DNA from: Bacteroidales bacterium
Lineage (GTDB): Bacteria; Bacteroidota; Bacteroidia; Bacteroidales; F082
Direction: 5' to 3'
Assembly: GCA_016284305.1 (NCBI GenBank)
Contig: JAEEON010000060.1
Coordinates: 1-64,000 of the forward strand
DNA length: 64,000 bases
The notes under the pieces are model-generated. The model worked only from the letters and a program-made list of their open reading frames with translations, searched no databases and was not told the origin of the DNA. This document shows, one piece after another, positions 26,500-35,919 of this stretch. The first letter of the stretch is position 1. Every line of letters starts with the position of its first letter. The translations under genes were made by a program, and so were the position numbers.

Positions 26500-29400
26500 T
26501 TACTTAAAGGCATTCTCACTCAAGCCTTTGCCGCTCAGTGCGAGATCCTTCATGTAGCTAGGCACGTCTTTGCCGAGGTATTTATCGACATAAAGTTTGG
26601 CGAGGTATTGGCCGAGCATGAAGCCATGGCCACGCAGGCCAGTGAGCATGCCCACCTCGGGATCGACGATGTAGCGAGGCTCCATGTAATAGCCGGCCCA
26701 CACAGCGTGGAAGCCCACGGAGGCGAGGTTCGGAATCCAGTCGGCGAAGACCTCGGAGCAGATCTCCAGGAACTCCTTGCTGTTGTATTTGAGGTTCTGT
26801 CGAGCCTCGAAAGCGTCGCAGTCGGGTGAAGCGCATCCGATGACCTGGCCGGTGTGCAAGAACTGCTGTCCATAAACGGCGCTGAAGCCCTTGTAATGAC
26901 GGCGGTCGATGATCATGTCGAGGGAGTCGCCATTGGCGCCTAGGTTGGGCAGACGACGAGTGATGAAGGCTTGGTGCTTCACTGGATACAATTGGGTGTC
27001 GATGCCCAGCATGTCGGTGAACTTCTCTGCTCCCCAGCCCATGCTGTTGACGAAGTGGTCGCAGGTGTATTCCACGAACTGTTTGTCGTGAGTGCGGACG
27101 AGGGCGACATATTTGTCGTCTTTCTTCTGCACGAAGATCAGCTCGCAGTCTTCCATCAGCGTGCCGCCATGCTCGATGGCGATGCCGCGGATGTAGTCGA
27201 TGGTGCGACCCGGAGTGGCTTGCCAGCAGTTCTTGGAAATCAAGGCGTGGCTATAGACGTTGCTGTCCATATTCCACAACGGGGAGATCTCCTTACGGAA
27301 GTCCTTTTTCTCAATCATGTAAGCGTCACTCCAAGCACGTGAGGCGTCGAGGGCCTTGTAGGTGGCGTCGTCGTGGACGAGGTTCACATAGCGCGTCAAC
27401 TTGAAGTCGATGTTGTGAGCCTTTTGTATCTCCTTGAATATCTCAAGGTTGTGGTTGGCGATGTCGGCGATGTCGGGGTTCGAGAAAGCTGGACGTCCAC
27501 CGGCGATGCAACGCCATGAGGAGCCGCGGTCGTAGTTGACCAGCACCGGTTTCTTGCCTGCTTCGGCGAAGTAACGGAAGGCAGCGCTACCGGCGATGCC
27601 ACCGCCAGCGATGAGCACTTCCACTTGTTCTTTCTTCACGTCGTTGCCTGTCTGGAACACGAAGGTCTCCTTACGGTTGGGCTGATACACCTCGCCCAAA
27701 GTGACCTGGTTGGCCAGCGGTGCACGAGGTGACGACTCGCCGACCACTTCGATACCATAGCTGCGCAACACTTGTTTTGCCCTCGAAACACAGCGTTTGC
27801 CACGGCAAGGGCCCATGCCCATGCGGGTGATGTGCTTCAACTCATCAACGGAGATGAACTTGCGGTCGCCCACAGCCTTCAGGATGGTCTTCAAATCGAC
27901 ATCCTCGCAGTGGCACACGAAAGCATCCTCAGTGGTGACGGTGGCCATCGTATTTCCAGGCATCGGGTCGATCATCATGAACATAAGCGGTTCTGGATAG
28001 CGTTCCTTCAAGATGAATCCCTTGATATCCGTCATCACTGGAAGCTCTGTCCTCCACTTGGCGGGATCGACTTTCACACGCACCACGTGGGTCTTGTTGG
28101 GCTTACGCAACACCTTTTCGATGACGCCATCGCAAAGGATTTGGCCGTTGTTGTCAATGAGATAGACCTCCTTGTTTTCCTCCACGTCGTATTCAACCGG
28201 CAGGAAGACCACGTTCTTGTTGAGGTCGTAGCCAAAGATGGCCAGGCCAGGGCAGTGGTTGACGCATTGCATACAGCCGATACACTTGTCATAATTGACC
28301 ACCGGCGTGGTGTTGGTCGAAGCTTTGGTGATGGCACCTTGCGGACAGCTGAACGAGCAGGGATTGCAGGCGAAGCCGTAGAGGCAGTCGAGTTGTACGA
28401 AAGGCTTGGCCATCATGCGCTCTTTGCTTGGGAGGTTGGGCTCCTCAAGGATGCGCACGGGACGTTGTTGTGAGTCGATATATTGTCTCGAGATTTCGAG
28501 ATATTCGTCGTAGTTGTAACGGATACCGAGGTTTTGTGCCACCTCGAAGGCCGCTTGCTTGCCGCGAAGCACTGCGCTGGTGCCTTCACCGATGCGGACA
28601 GCGTCACCACAGCCGTAGCAGTTGAGCCCAAACACTTGTTTGCCTTTGTTGAGCAACTGGTCGTCGGGAATCAAGCCGGTGCAGATGTTGATGATGTCGA
28701 TATCATAAAGGATCTTCTCCGTGCCTGGTATCGGCTTGAAATTCTCGCATTCGGCGATGACGGCTCCTACGATACCGGTGTAGTCCTCATTGGGGATGGC
28801 TTTCAGCAGCACGTGTGAGGTCATGATCGGGATGCCCAAGCGGCGCACGCGGTTGGCCTGCACTGGGAAGCCTCCCTCGTGATCCATGCCTTCGATGATC
28901 GCCTTGATGGTGGCTCCGGCCTGCATGCCTTGATAGGAAGTCAGATAGCCGATGTTGCCTGCACCCACGGTAAGGACTTTCTTGCCGAGCAGGGTGTGCT
29001 CTTGGTTCATCATCTTTTGGAACACTGCTGCGGTGTAAACACCCGGAACGTCGTCGTTCTCAAAGGTCGGCATGAAAGGCACGGCACCCGTGGCGACCAC
29101 GAGATGTTCTGCATCGACATAGCTGATCTCCTGGGTGACCACGTTCTTCAAGGCAATGCGTTTGCCTTCAAGCAAATCCCATACCGTGTTGTTCAAAAGG
29201 ATTCCTTCGTGGTTGTCACCGGCAAGCGTCTTGGCAATGTCAAAACCACGCATGCCACCGAACTTCTGCTCTTTCTCGAAGAAGAAGAACTGGTGGGTCT
29301 GCATGTTGAATTGACCACCGATGTTTGCGTTGTTGTCGATGACCAAGTTGGGGATGCCAAGCTCGTTGAGCTTTTCGCGACATGCCAGTCCCGCTGGACC

Positions 29401-29778
29401 TGCTCCGATGATGGCGACTGTAGTCTTATAGATTTTAGTTGTAGGTTGAGCGTTGAGCGTTGAAGGTTGATCGGGTAAGAACTTCTCACCTCTTGCCTCC
29501 AACCGTTCAACTTTTTTCACGCCATCCACCAGGGTGATGCAGATACGACGAACCTTGCCGTCAACGAGCATCTCACAGGCGCCACATTTGCCGATGCCAC
29601 ATTCGAGACTCCGGTTACGTCCGGAGAGACTATGGCTATGGATAGGGAATCCAGCTTGGTGAAGGGCAGCGGCAATGGTCTTGCCCCGTTGGCCACGAAC
29701 GGTCTGGCCTTCATATTGGAACTCCACAAGATCCTCTTGCGGGATATCCAAAATGGGGTGTTTTTCGATTTTGTACAT
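26500..29778 (-). CDS. Multidomain FAD-dependent oxidoreductase: 2Fe-2S ferredoxin + FAD/NAD(P) + 2x[4Fe-4S] + BFD-like [2Fe-2S] + DAO-type FAD domain (HcnA/B/C or sarcosine oxidase-like fusion)
   Basis: CGIGKCGACEM...C; IIGAGPAGLACREKL; CLYGFACNPCSFSCP and CIGCMQCVNHCP; FVCHCEDV...GPCRGKRC; second Rossmann VLIAGGGIAGSAAF. Confidence 0.9.
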   Translation of the reverse strand: MYKIEKHPILDIPQEDLVEFQYEGQTVRGQRGKTIAAALHQAGFPIHSHSLSGRNRSLECGIGKCGACEMLVDGKVRRICITLVDGVKKVERLEARGEKFLPDQPSTLNAQPTTKIYKTTVAIIGAGPAGLACREKLNELGIPNLVIDNNANIGGQFNMQTHQFFFFEKEQKFGGMRGFDIAKTLAGDNHEGILLNNTVWDLLEGKRIALKNVVTQEISYVDAEHLVVATGAVPFMPTFENDDVPGVYTAAVFQKMMNQEHTLLGKKVLTVGAGNIGYLTSYQGMQAGATIKAIIEGMDHEGGFPVQANRVRRLGIPIMTSHVLLKAIPNEDYTGIVGAVIAECENFKPIPGTEKILYDIDIINICTGLIPDDQLLNKGKQVFGLNCYGCGDAVRIGEGTSAVLRGKQAAFEVAQNLGIRYNYDEYLEISRQYIDSQQRPVRILEEPNLPSKERMMAKPFVQLDCLYGFACNPCSFSCPQGAITKASTNTTPVVNYDKCIGCMQCVNHCPGLAIFGYDLNKNVVFLPVEYDVEENKEVYLIDNNGQILCDGVIEKVLRKPNKTHVVRVKVDPAKWRTELPVMTDIKGFILKERYPEPLMFMMIDPMPGNTMATVTTEDAFVCHCEDVDLKTILKAVGDRKFISVDELKHITRMGMGPCRGKRCVSRAKQVLRSYGIEVVGESSPRAPLANQVTLGEVYQPNRKETFVFQTGNDVKKEQVEVLIAGGGIAGSAAFRYFAEAGKKPVLVNYDRGSSWRCIAGGRPAFSNPDIADIANHNLEIFKEIQKAHNIDFKLTRYVNLVHDDATYKALDASRAWSDAYMIEKKDFRKEISPLWNMDSNVYSHALISKNCWQATPGRTIDYIRGIAIEHGGTLMEDCELIFVQKKDDKYVALVRTHDKQFVEYTCDHFVNSMGWGAEKFTDMLGIDTQLYPVKHQAFITRRLPNLGANGDSLDMIIDRRHYKGFSAVYGQQFLHTGQVIGCASPDCDAFEARQNLKYNSKEFLEICSEVFADWIPNLASVGFHAVWAGYYMEPRYIVDPEVGMLTGLRGHGFMLGQYLAKLYVDKYLGKDVPSYMKDLALSGKGLSENAFK

Positions 29779-29874
29779 ATTAAAATGTTTTTGTTTTCGT
29801 GTTAAGCGACCGCAAATTTATGAAAATCATAAAAAGACAACACCCTTTTGTCTTTTTTTTGACAAAGTTTTCTG

Positions 29875-29882
29875 TACCTTTG
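29875..29882 (+). promoter_or_regulatory. Bacteroidetes -7 element (TACCTTTG) upstream of the pantothenate/CoA operon
   Basis: TACCTTTGC 22 nt upstream of the ATG. Confidence 0.5.
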
Positions 29883-29904
29883 CCGCTCAATCAAGAGATC
29901 ATAA

Positions 29905-30747
29905 ATGACACGTATCGGTTTCATTGGCGCAGGCAAGGTCGGTACCGCTTTGGGCAGCTATTTGAGAAGCAAAGGTTGCAATGTCAGCGGTTACTACGAC
30001 CAGCTAGACGCGATGGCTATTGCTGCAGCTGAAGTCACAGGCTCGACATGTTTTGGTTCCATTGGACAGCTTCTCGATGCCTCAGAACAGGTGTTCATTA
30101 CTGTTCCTGACGATAAGATAGCCTCTGTCTGGGAGTTTTGCCGCCATCTGCCTGTCGCTGGAAAAGGTTTCTTCCATTGCAGTGGGACCCTGAGTTCAGA
30201 GGTCTTTGAGAGGGCCTCCGAAGCTGGCGTCCACGTGGGCTCTGCCCATCCGGTGTGCGCTGTCAGCAGCCATTCGACAGGCGAAGTCTTTTCTGGCAAG
30301 TTTTTTGTATTGGAGGGCGACGCAACTGGAATCGAAATGCTGAAATCAATGATGATGACGACCGGCAATGACTATCACGTCATTGGAAAAGCCGACAAGG
30401 CACGTTATCATGCCGCAATGGTGGCTGCAAGTAACCTTTGTTGTGCCTTGGCTCAGATGAGCGAAGATTGGCTTTCCTCGTGTGGCTTCGACAAGGAGAC
30501 TGCCCATGCGCTGATCATTCCCCTGATGAAAGTCAACATCGACAATATCGCACTGAAAGGTTGTGTGGAGGGCCTCACTGGACCTGTGGAACGCAATGAT
30601 GTGGGTACCGTGACCAAACACATGAACTTGCTCAATGGCGACGACCGCGAGATCTATCGCCGGCTATCACTGCGTTTAGTGTCGATGGCTGAACAGAAAC
30701 ATCCTGATAACGATTATACTAACCTCAAGGAAGTTTTACAACGATGA
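29905..30747 (+). CDS. Rossmann-like/DUF2520 protein, probable ketopantoate reductase (PanG-like) by context
   Basis: MTRIGFIGAGKVGTALGSYLRSKG; VHVGSAHPVCAVS; MVAASNLCCAL; ATGA overlap with panB. Confidence 0.75.
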   Translation: MTRIGFIGAGKVGTALGSYLRSKGCNVSGYYDQLDAMAIAAAEVTGSTCFGSIGQLLDASEQVFITVPDDKIASVWEFCRHLPVAGKGFFHCSGTLSSEVFERASEAGVHVGSAHPVCAVSSHSTGEVFSGKFFVLEGDATGIEMLKSMMMTTGNDYHVIGKADKARYHAAMVAASNLCCALAQMSEDWLSSCGFDKETAHALIIPLMKVNIDNIALKGCVEGLTGPVERNDVGTVTKHMNLLNGDDREIYRRLSLRLVSMAEQKHPDNDYTNLKEVLQR

Positions 30748-31574
30748 CCAAAAAATCCGTTTTGACTTTTCGCAAGAAGAAAAGAGAAGCTCAGAAGATC
30801 ACCATGCTGACCGCTTACGACTACACCATGGCCAAACTCATCAACGACAGTGGGGTGGACGCCGTGTTGGTGGGCGACTCCCTCGGCAATGTCATGCTCG
30901 GCCATGACGACACGGTGAGCGTGACCTTGGACGACATGCTGCGTCATTGCCTTGCCGTGTCACGTGCTTGTGACAATGCCATGGTGGTCGTTGACATGCC
31001 TTTCATGAGTTACCAGGTCTCCGTCGAAGATACTCTTCGTAACGCTGGCCGTCTCATGAAGGAAGGCCGTGCCAACGCCGTGAAACTCGAAGGCGGCACA
31101 CGGGTCTGCCCCCAGATCCACGCTTTGGTGGAAGCGGGCATCCCTGTGATGGCTCATCTCGGACTGACCCCCCAGTCCATCAATACCTTCGGTGGTTATA
31201 AAGTAGTGGGGAAAACCAAGGAGAAAGCCGAAGAGCTGCTTTCCGAAGCCCTCGCCGTTCAAGAGGCAGGTGCCTTCGCACTGGTGCTCGAATGCGTTCC
31301 CGACAAGTTGGCCAAGCTGATCTCCCAAAAGCTGCAGATCCCTACCATCGGCATCGGTTCGGGCGCAGGTTGCGACGGACAAATCTTGGTGGCTCAGGAC
31401 ATGCTCGGCATGACGCACGGATTCTCCCCGAAATTCGTCAAAGTGTTCGCTCCCGTCGGTGACACAATCAAAAACGCCATCACCGACTATATCCACGAAG
31501 TGGAAAACGGCACCTATCCCTCCGAAGAATACAGTTATTCGGTCGGAGATGAAATCCTCGATTCCTTGTATTAA
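30744..31574 (+). CDS. panB: 3-methyl-2-oxobutanoate hydroxymethyltransferase
   Basis: ITMLTAYDYTMAKLINDSGVDAVLVGDSLGNVMLGHDDTVSVTLDDM; KLEGG; GIGSGAGCDGQILV. Confidence 0.97.
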   Translation: MTKKSVLTFRKKKREAQKITMLTAYDYTMAKLINDSGVDAVLVGDSLGNVMLGHDDTVSVTLDDMLRHCLAVSRACDNAMVVVDMPFMSYQVSVEDTLRNAGRLMKEGRANAVKLEGGTRVCPQIHALVEAGIPVMAHLGLTPQSINTFGGYKVVGKTKEKAEELLSEALAVQEAGAFALVLECVPDKLAKLISQKLQIPTIGIGSGAGCDGQILVAQDMLGMTHGFSPKFVKVFAPVGDTIKNAITDYIHEVENGTYPSEEYSYSVGDEILDSLY

Positions 31575-31615
31575 TTCTCTAAATTCTAAATTGTAAATTC
31601 TAAATTTTAAAATAG

Positions 31616-32464
31616 ATGATCCAAGTAGTTCATACAATCAAAGAAGTCCGCGAAGCGGTCCGACAATGGAGAAAAGAAGGTTTAACGGTGGGTCTGGTGC
31701 CTACCATGGGTTACCTTCATGAAGGACATAAAAGTCTGGTTGACCGAGCAGTGAAAGACAATGACCGTGTGGTGGTCAGCGTCTTCGTCAACCCGATGCA
31801 GTTCGGTCCTACGGAGGACCTTGCGCAATATCCTCGTGACTTGGCAGCCGACACCCGTCTATGCGAGGCAGCTGGCGCCCACCTCATCTTTAACCCTGAA
31901 CCGGAAGAGATGTACGACGAAGGCTTCTGCTCTTTCGTCGATATGAACGGCCCTACTGCCGAGCTCTGCGGAAAATCGCGGCCCATCCACTTCAGAGGGG
32001 TGTGTACTGTGGTAAGCAAATTGTTCAACATCGTCATGCCCGACAAGGCCTACTTCGGACAGAAAGATGCCCAACAGCTTTCGGTGATCCGTCGCATGGT
32101 GAAAGACCTTAACTTCCCCATAGAGATTGTGCCTTGCCCCATCGTCAGGGAAGCTGACGGCCTCGCCAAAAGCTCACGCAACACCTACCTGAATCCTCAA
32201 GAACGTCAGGCAGCCTTGGTGCTTTCAAGAGCCGTCAACCTCGGTCGCCAATGTGTCGAGAATGGCGAACGCGATACGCATAAGGTGGTGGAAGCCATGA
32301 AGGCCTGCATCGAACAAGAACCCCTTGCCCGAATCGACTATGTGGAAGCTGTTGACTTTCAGAATATTCAGAAGGTAGATGTGGTCAAGGGCGAGACCCT
32401 GTTTGCCATGGCCGTGTATATCGGGAAGACCCGACTGATTGACAATTTCATCGTAAACATTTAA
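31616..32464 (+). CDS. panC: Pantothenate synthetase
   Basis: GLVPTMGYLHEGHKSLV; VSVFVNPMQFGPTEDL; FGQKDAQQLSVIRRMV. Confidence 0.97.
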   Translation: MIQVVHTIKEVREAVRQWRKEGLTVGLVPTMGYLHEGHKSLVDRAVKDNDRVVVSVFVNPMQFGPTEDLAQYPRDLAADTRLCEAAGAHLIFNPEPEEMYDEGFCSFVDMNGPTAELCGKSRPIHFRGVCTVVSKLFNIVMPDKAYFGQKDAQQLSVIRRMVKDLNFPIEIVPCPIVREADGLAKSSRNTYLNPQERQAALVLSRAVNLGRQCVENGERDTHKVVEAMKACIEQEPLARIDYVEAVDFQNIQKVDVVKGETLFAMAVYIGKTRLIDNFIVNI

Positions 32465-32476
32465 TATCCGTATAAA

Positions 32477-32890
32477 ATGCTGACACAAGTCTTAAAAGGG
32501 AAGATCCACCGCGCTACGGTCACCCAGGCGGAACTGGATTATGTTGGGAGCATCACCATCGACAGAGCATTGATGGGAGCTGCCGGAATACGAGAGTATG
32601 AGCGAGTTCAGGTCGTGGACGTCAACAACGGCAATCGTCTCGAGACCTATGTCATTCCTGGGGAGCGAAACAGTGGCGTTATCTGCCTCAATGGTGCCGC
32701 TGCACGACTGGTGGAGATTGGCGACAAAGTCATCATCATGGCCTATGTTTGGCTTGATGAGCATGAACTGGAGACCCATGCCCCTACGGTGGTCTTCGTG
32801 GATCATGAAAACAGGCCTGCCCATATCGCGAGTTATGAGAAACACGGCCTTCTGATGGATCAAGAAGACCTCAACGAAGAGATGCTATGA
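32477..32890 (+). CDS. panD: Aspartate 1-decarboxylase
   Basis: [29 protein letters not shown]; processing-site [19 protein letters not shown]. Confidence 0.95.
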   Translation: MLTQVLKGKIHRATVTQAELDYVGSITIDRALMGAAGIREYERVQVVDVNNGNRLETYVIPGERNSGVICLNGAAARLVEIGDKVIIMAYVWLDEHELETHAPTVVFVDHENRPAHIASYEKHGLLMDQEDLNEEML

Positions 32891-34086
32891 TGAAAGGAAA
32901 GACCATCGTCCTTGGAGTGACGGGGAGCATCGCGGCCTATAAGATTGCCAATCTGGCCAGTTCTCTCGTCAAGGAAGGCTGCGAGGTGCATGTCATCATG
33001 ACACATAATGCAACCTACTTCATCAACCCCATCACCTTTGAGACGCTGACAGGCAACAAATGCTTGGTGGACACCTTTGACCGAAACTTTGAGTTTCATG
33101 TGGCACACGTCTCCTTAGCCAAAAAAGCCGACGTTATCCTTGTAGCACCTGCCACGGCCAATATCATCGGAAAGATGGCTTCGGGCATCGCCGATGACAT
33201 GCTGAGCACGACGATTCTTGCGGCACAATGCCCCATCATCGTCTCTCCAGCCATGAACACCAACATGTACCGTAATAGCATCGTTCAAGAGAACTTGCAG
33301 AAGTTGATGGCCCACGGCATGGTTGTCATCCCGCCTCAGGTGGGGCGTTTGGCTTGTGCCGACGTGGGAGAAGGCAAGATGCCCGATGAGGCTGTGCTGA
33401 TGGCCTATCTGCGTAAGGCTGCCGCCTACGAGAAGGACATGAAAGGCATGAAAGTGCTCGTCACAGCGGGACCCACACAGGAACCTATCGACCCAGTGCG
33501 TTATATCACCAACCACTCTACCGGAAAGATGGGCTTTGCCGTCGCTCGTGCCGCCATGGAACGGGGTGCCGAAGTGACCCTCGTCTGCGGTGAGACTACC
33601 GTGGAACCCCCATTGCTGGTCAACATCGTGCATGTGAGAACTGCCGCACAGATGCTGGATGCCGTCCTTGAGCATTTTCCCGAGTGCGACATCCTTGTCA
33701 AGTCAGCCGCCGTGGCCGACTTTACCCCAGCCGTTTATCACGACCAAAAAGTGAAGAAAAAAGAAGGAGAGCTGAGTCTGGAACTCAAACGCACTTCGGA
33801 CATCCTGCGTCAGGTCGCCTCCATCAAAAAACCTAACCAATATGTGTGCGGTTTTTCCATGGAGACGGACAACCTCCTCGAGAACTCAAAGAAAAAACTG
33901 CAGGAGAAGAACCTCGACCTAATTGTGGCCAACAACCTCAATGACAAAGGTGCCGGCTTCGGTGTCGATACCAACGTGGTGACCCTGATCACCCGTGACG
34001 AGGTGAAGCCTTTACCCATCCTCTCCAAGGAGGAAGTCGCCCATCAACTGTTGAACACGCTCTTAAACATGCGTACTCTCGTATGA
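32887..34086 (+). CDS. coaBC: Bifunctional phosphopantothenoylcysteine decarboxylase/phosphopantothenate-cysteine ligase
   Basis: [60 protein letters not shown]. Confidence 0.95.
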   Translation: MMKGKTIVLGVTGSIAAYKIANLASSLVKEGCEVHVIMTHNATYFINPITFETLTGNKCLVDTFDRNFEFHVAHVSLAKKADVILVAPATANIIGKMASGIADDMLSTTILAAQCPIIVSPAMNTNMYRNSIVQENLQKLMAHGMVVIPPQVGRLACADVGEGKMPDEAVLMAYLRKAAAYEKDMKGMKVLVTAGPTQEPIDPVRYITNHSTGKMGFAVARAAMERGAEVTLVCGETTVEPPLLVNIVHVRTAAQMLDAVLEHFPECDILVKSAAVADFTPAVYHDQKVKKKEGELSLELKRTSDILRQVASIKKPNQYVCGFSMETDNLLENSKKKLQEKNLDLIVANNLNDKGAGFGVDTNVVTLITRDEVKPLPILSKEEVAHQLLNTLLNMRTLV

Positions 34087-34826
34087 TTCTTTGTATCGAC
34101 ATCGGTAACACCACCGTATTCATGGGCCTGCTTAGCCAAGGAGTGGTGCATAACTGGGTGAGGATTCCTTCCACGACGCTCTCTTTTGACGAGGAGATTG
34201 CGGGATTCATCCACGAACATCCTATCGAAGAGGTTCGGGTCTCTTCGGTGGTGCCCTCGGTGACCCCTTTAGTGGAAGAGGCGGTGATGCGTCTGACTTC
34301 ATTGCCCGTGCTTTTGGTGAAACGAGACCTTTTCCCACATTTCAAGATTGCTTTGGATGACCCTTCAACCTTGGGAGCCGACCGCATCGCCGATGCCGCA
34401 GGGGCCATCCACGACCATCAGCTTCCAGTCATCATCATCGATTTGGGCACTGCCACCACCTTTTCCGTCATCGACGAGAACCAAGTGTTTCAAGGCGGCT
34501 CCATCGGTCCCGGCATCTATACCTCGTTTAGGGCCATCACCAGCAAGGCAGCACAGCTGAAAGACTACCGTTTGATGGTGCCAAAGACGATTATCGGTAC
34601 CAACACGCAAGACTGTATCAATAGTGGCATCATTAACGGCCATGCGGCCATGATCGACGGCATGGTGCAACGTATCGAGGAGGAGACTGGAAAAGAATAT
34701 CAGCTAATCCTCACTGGAGGCATGGCCTCAACAGTAGCACCTTTCTGCAAACGTCAACTCATCGTTGATGAAACCTTAATCCTCAGAGGACTTGAGTGGT
34801 TGACTCGAGACGGGAGTTTTGGCTAA
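34083..34826 (+). CDS. coaX: Type III pantothenate kinase
   Basis: [50 protein letters not shown]. Confidence 0.95.
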   Translation: MILCIDIGNTTVFMGLLSQGVVHNWVRIPSTTLSFDEEIAGFIHEHPIEEVRVSSVVPSVTPLVEEAVMRLTSLPVLLVKRDLFPHFKIALDDPSTLGADRIADAAGAIHDHQLPVIIIDLGTATTFSVIDENQVFQGGSIGPGIYTSFRAITSKAAQLKDYRLMVPKTIIGTNTQDCINSGIINGHAAMIDGMVQRIEEETGKEYQLILTGGMASTVAPFCKRQLIVDETLILRGLEWLTRDGSFG

Positions 34827-35842
34827 CTCTTCTTTTTAGTTGAAAGCAAGCCGCAGGCGGCATCGATGTCTTGCCCGCGTGAGGCTCGGATGGTAGCAAT
34901 GATTCCTTTGTCGTTTAAGGCATCGCGGAACCAGGTCATGGTGTCGTTGTTAGGACTCTTCAAGGCGATACCTGGCACTACATGGTAGCGGATCAAGTTG
35001 ACGCGGCAACGAAGGCTGCCCAAAAGACGAGCCAGCTCCTTTACGTGGTCCTTGGTGTCGTTGAGATCCTTAAAGACGATGTATTCGAAAGAAAGCCGAC
35101 GTTGTCCTCGCCAATCGTGTTGTTTCACCAGATGGATGACCTCCTTGATAGGATAGTTTTTCTCGATAGGCATGATCTTGAGACGCTCGTCGTGGAAGGG
35201 GCTGTGCATGCTGATGGCCAGGTTGCACTTCGACTCGGCTAGGAAACGTTTCAAGTTGGGGATGACACCACAGGTGGAGACGGTGACTCGTGTCGGACTC
35301 CAGCCCAAGCCCCACTCGCCCGTGATGATGTCCAACGAACGCATCAGGCTGTCATAGTTGTTGAGCGGCTCGCCCATGCCCATGAACACAAGGTTGGTGA
35401 GCGAGTCGAACTCGGGCAAGCTCAGAATCTGGTTCATGATCTCAGCAGCGGTGAGGTTCTTCTCGAAGCCCTGTTTTCCCGTGGCGCAAAAGAGACAGTC
35501 CATCTGGCATCCCACCTGGGTGGAGACACATAAAGTGGCTCGGTCGCGGTCGGGGATATACGCCGCTTCGACGCTCAGTTCACCGGCAGGGAAGAGGTAT
35601 TTCTTCGTGCCATCCGATGAGGTCTGTACCTTCATCGGAGCGAAGAAACCGGTTTCATAATGCTCCGACAACAGTTCCCTCGACTTTTTGCTGAGGTTGC
35701 TCATGGCCTCGAACGAGCCCACACGTTTGTTATACATCCAGTCAACAATCTGCTTGGCAGTGAATTTGGGCAGTCCGAGTGCATCGACAATGCCTTGGAG
35801 CTCCTCTGGAGTCTTTCCTAATAGAGTTTCTTTCTTTTCCAT
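34823..35842 (-). CDS. rlmN: 23S rRNA (adenine(2503)-C(2))-methyltransferase
   Basis: Radical SAM CLFCATG, STQVGCQMDC, FMGMGEPLNNYD, SRGQDIDAACGLL. Confidence 0.95.
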   Translation of the reverse strand: MEKKETLLGKTPEELQGIVDALGLPKFTAKQIVDWMYNKRVGSFEAMSNLSKKSRELLSEHYETGFFAPMKVQTSSDGTKKYLFPAGELSVEAAYIPDRDRATLCVSTQVGCQMDCLFCATGKQGFEKNLTAAEIMNQILSLPEFDSLTNLVFMGMGEPLNNYDSLMRSLDIITGEWGLGWSPTRVTVSTCGVIPNLKRFLAESKCNLAISMHSPFHDERLKIMPIEKNYPIKEVIHLVKQHDWRGQRRLSFEYIVFKDLNDTKDHVKELARLLGSLRCRVNLIRYHVVPGIALKSPNNDTMTWFRDALNDKGIIATIRASRGQDIDAACGLLSTKKKS

Positions 35843-35846
35843 GATG

Positions 35847-35854
35847 CAAAGATA
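35847..35854 (-). promoter_or_regulatory. Bacteroidetes -7 element (TATCTTTG) abutting the rlmN start codon
   Basis: Minus strand TATCTTTGCATCATG. Confidence 0.5.
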
Positions 35855-35861
35855 GATCTTT

Positions 35862-35894
35862 TTTGCGTTTACAACGGAATTCTTATTAAGTTTG
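35862..35894 (+). promoter_or_regulatory. Bacteroidetes promoter for the CapA/CotH operon
   Basis: TTTG (35862-35865) - N21 - TAAGTTTG (35887-35894). Confidence 0.7.
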
Positions 35895-35919
35895 CATCCC
35901 GATTCAATAGGCTGAACTC

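Noticed and set aside
27772-28473. 233-aa plus-strand ORF antisense to the fused oxidoreductase
   Set aside because: The opposite strand carries conserved Fe-S and Rossmann motifs; antisense frame has no support.
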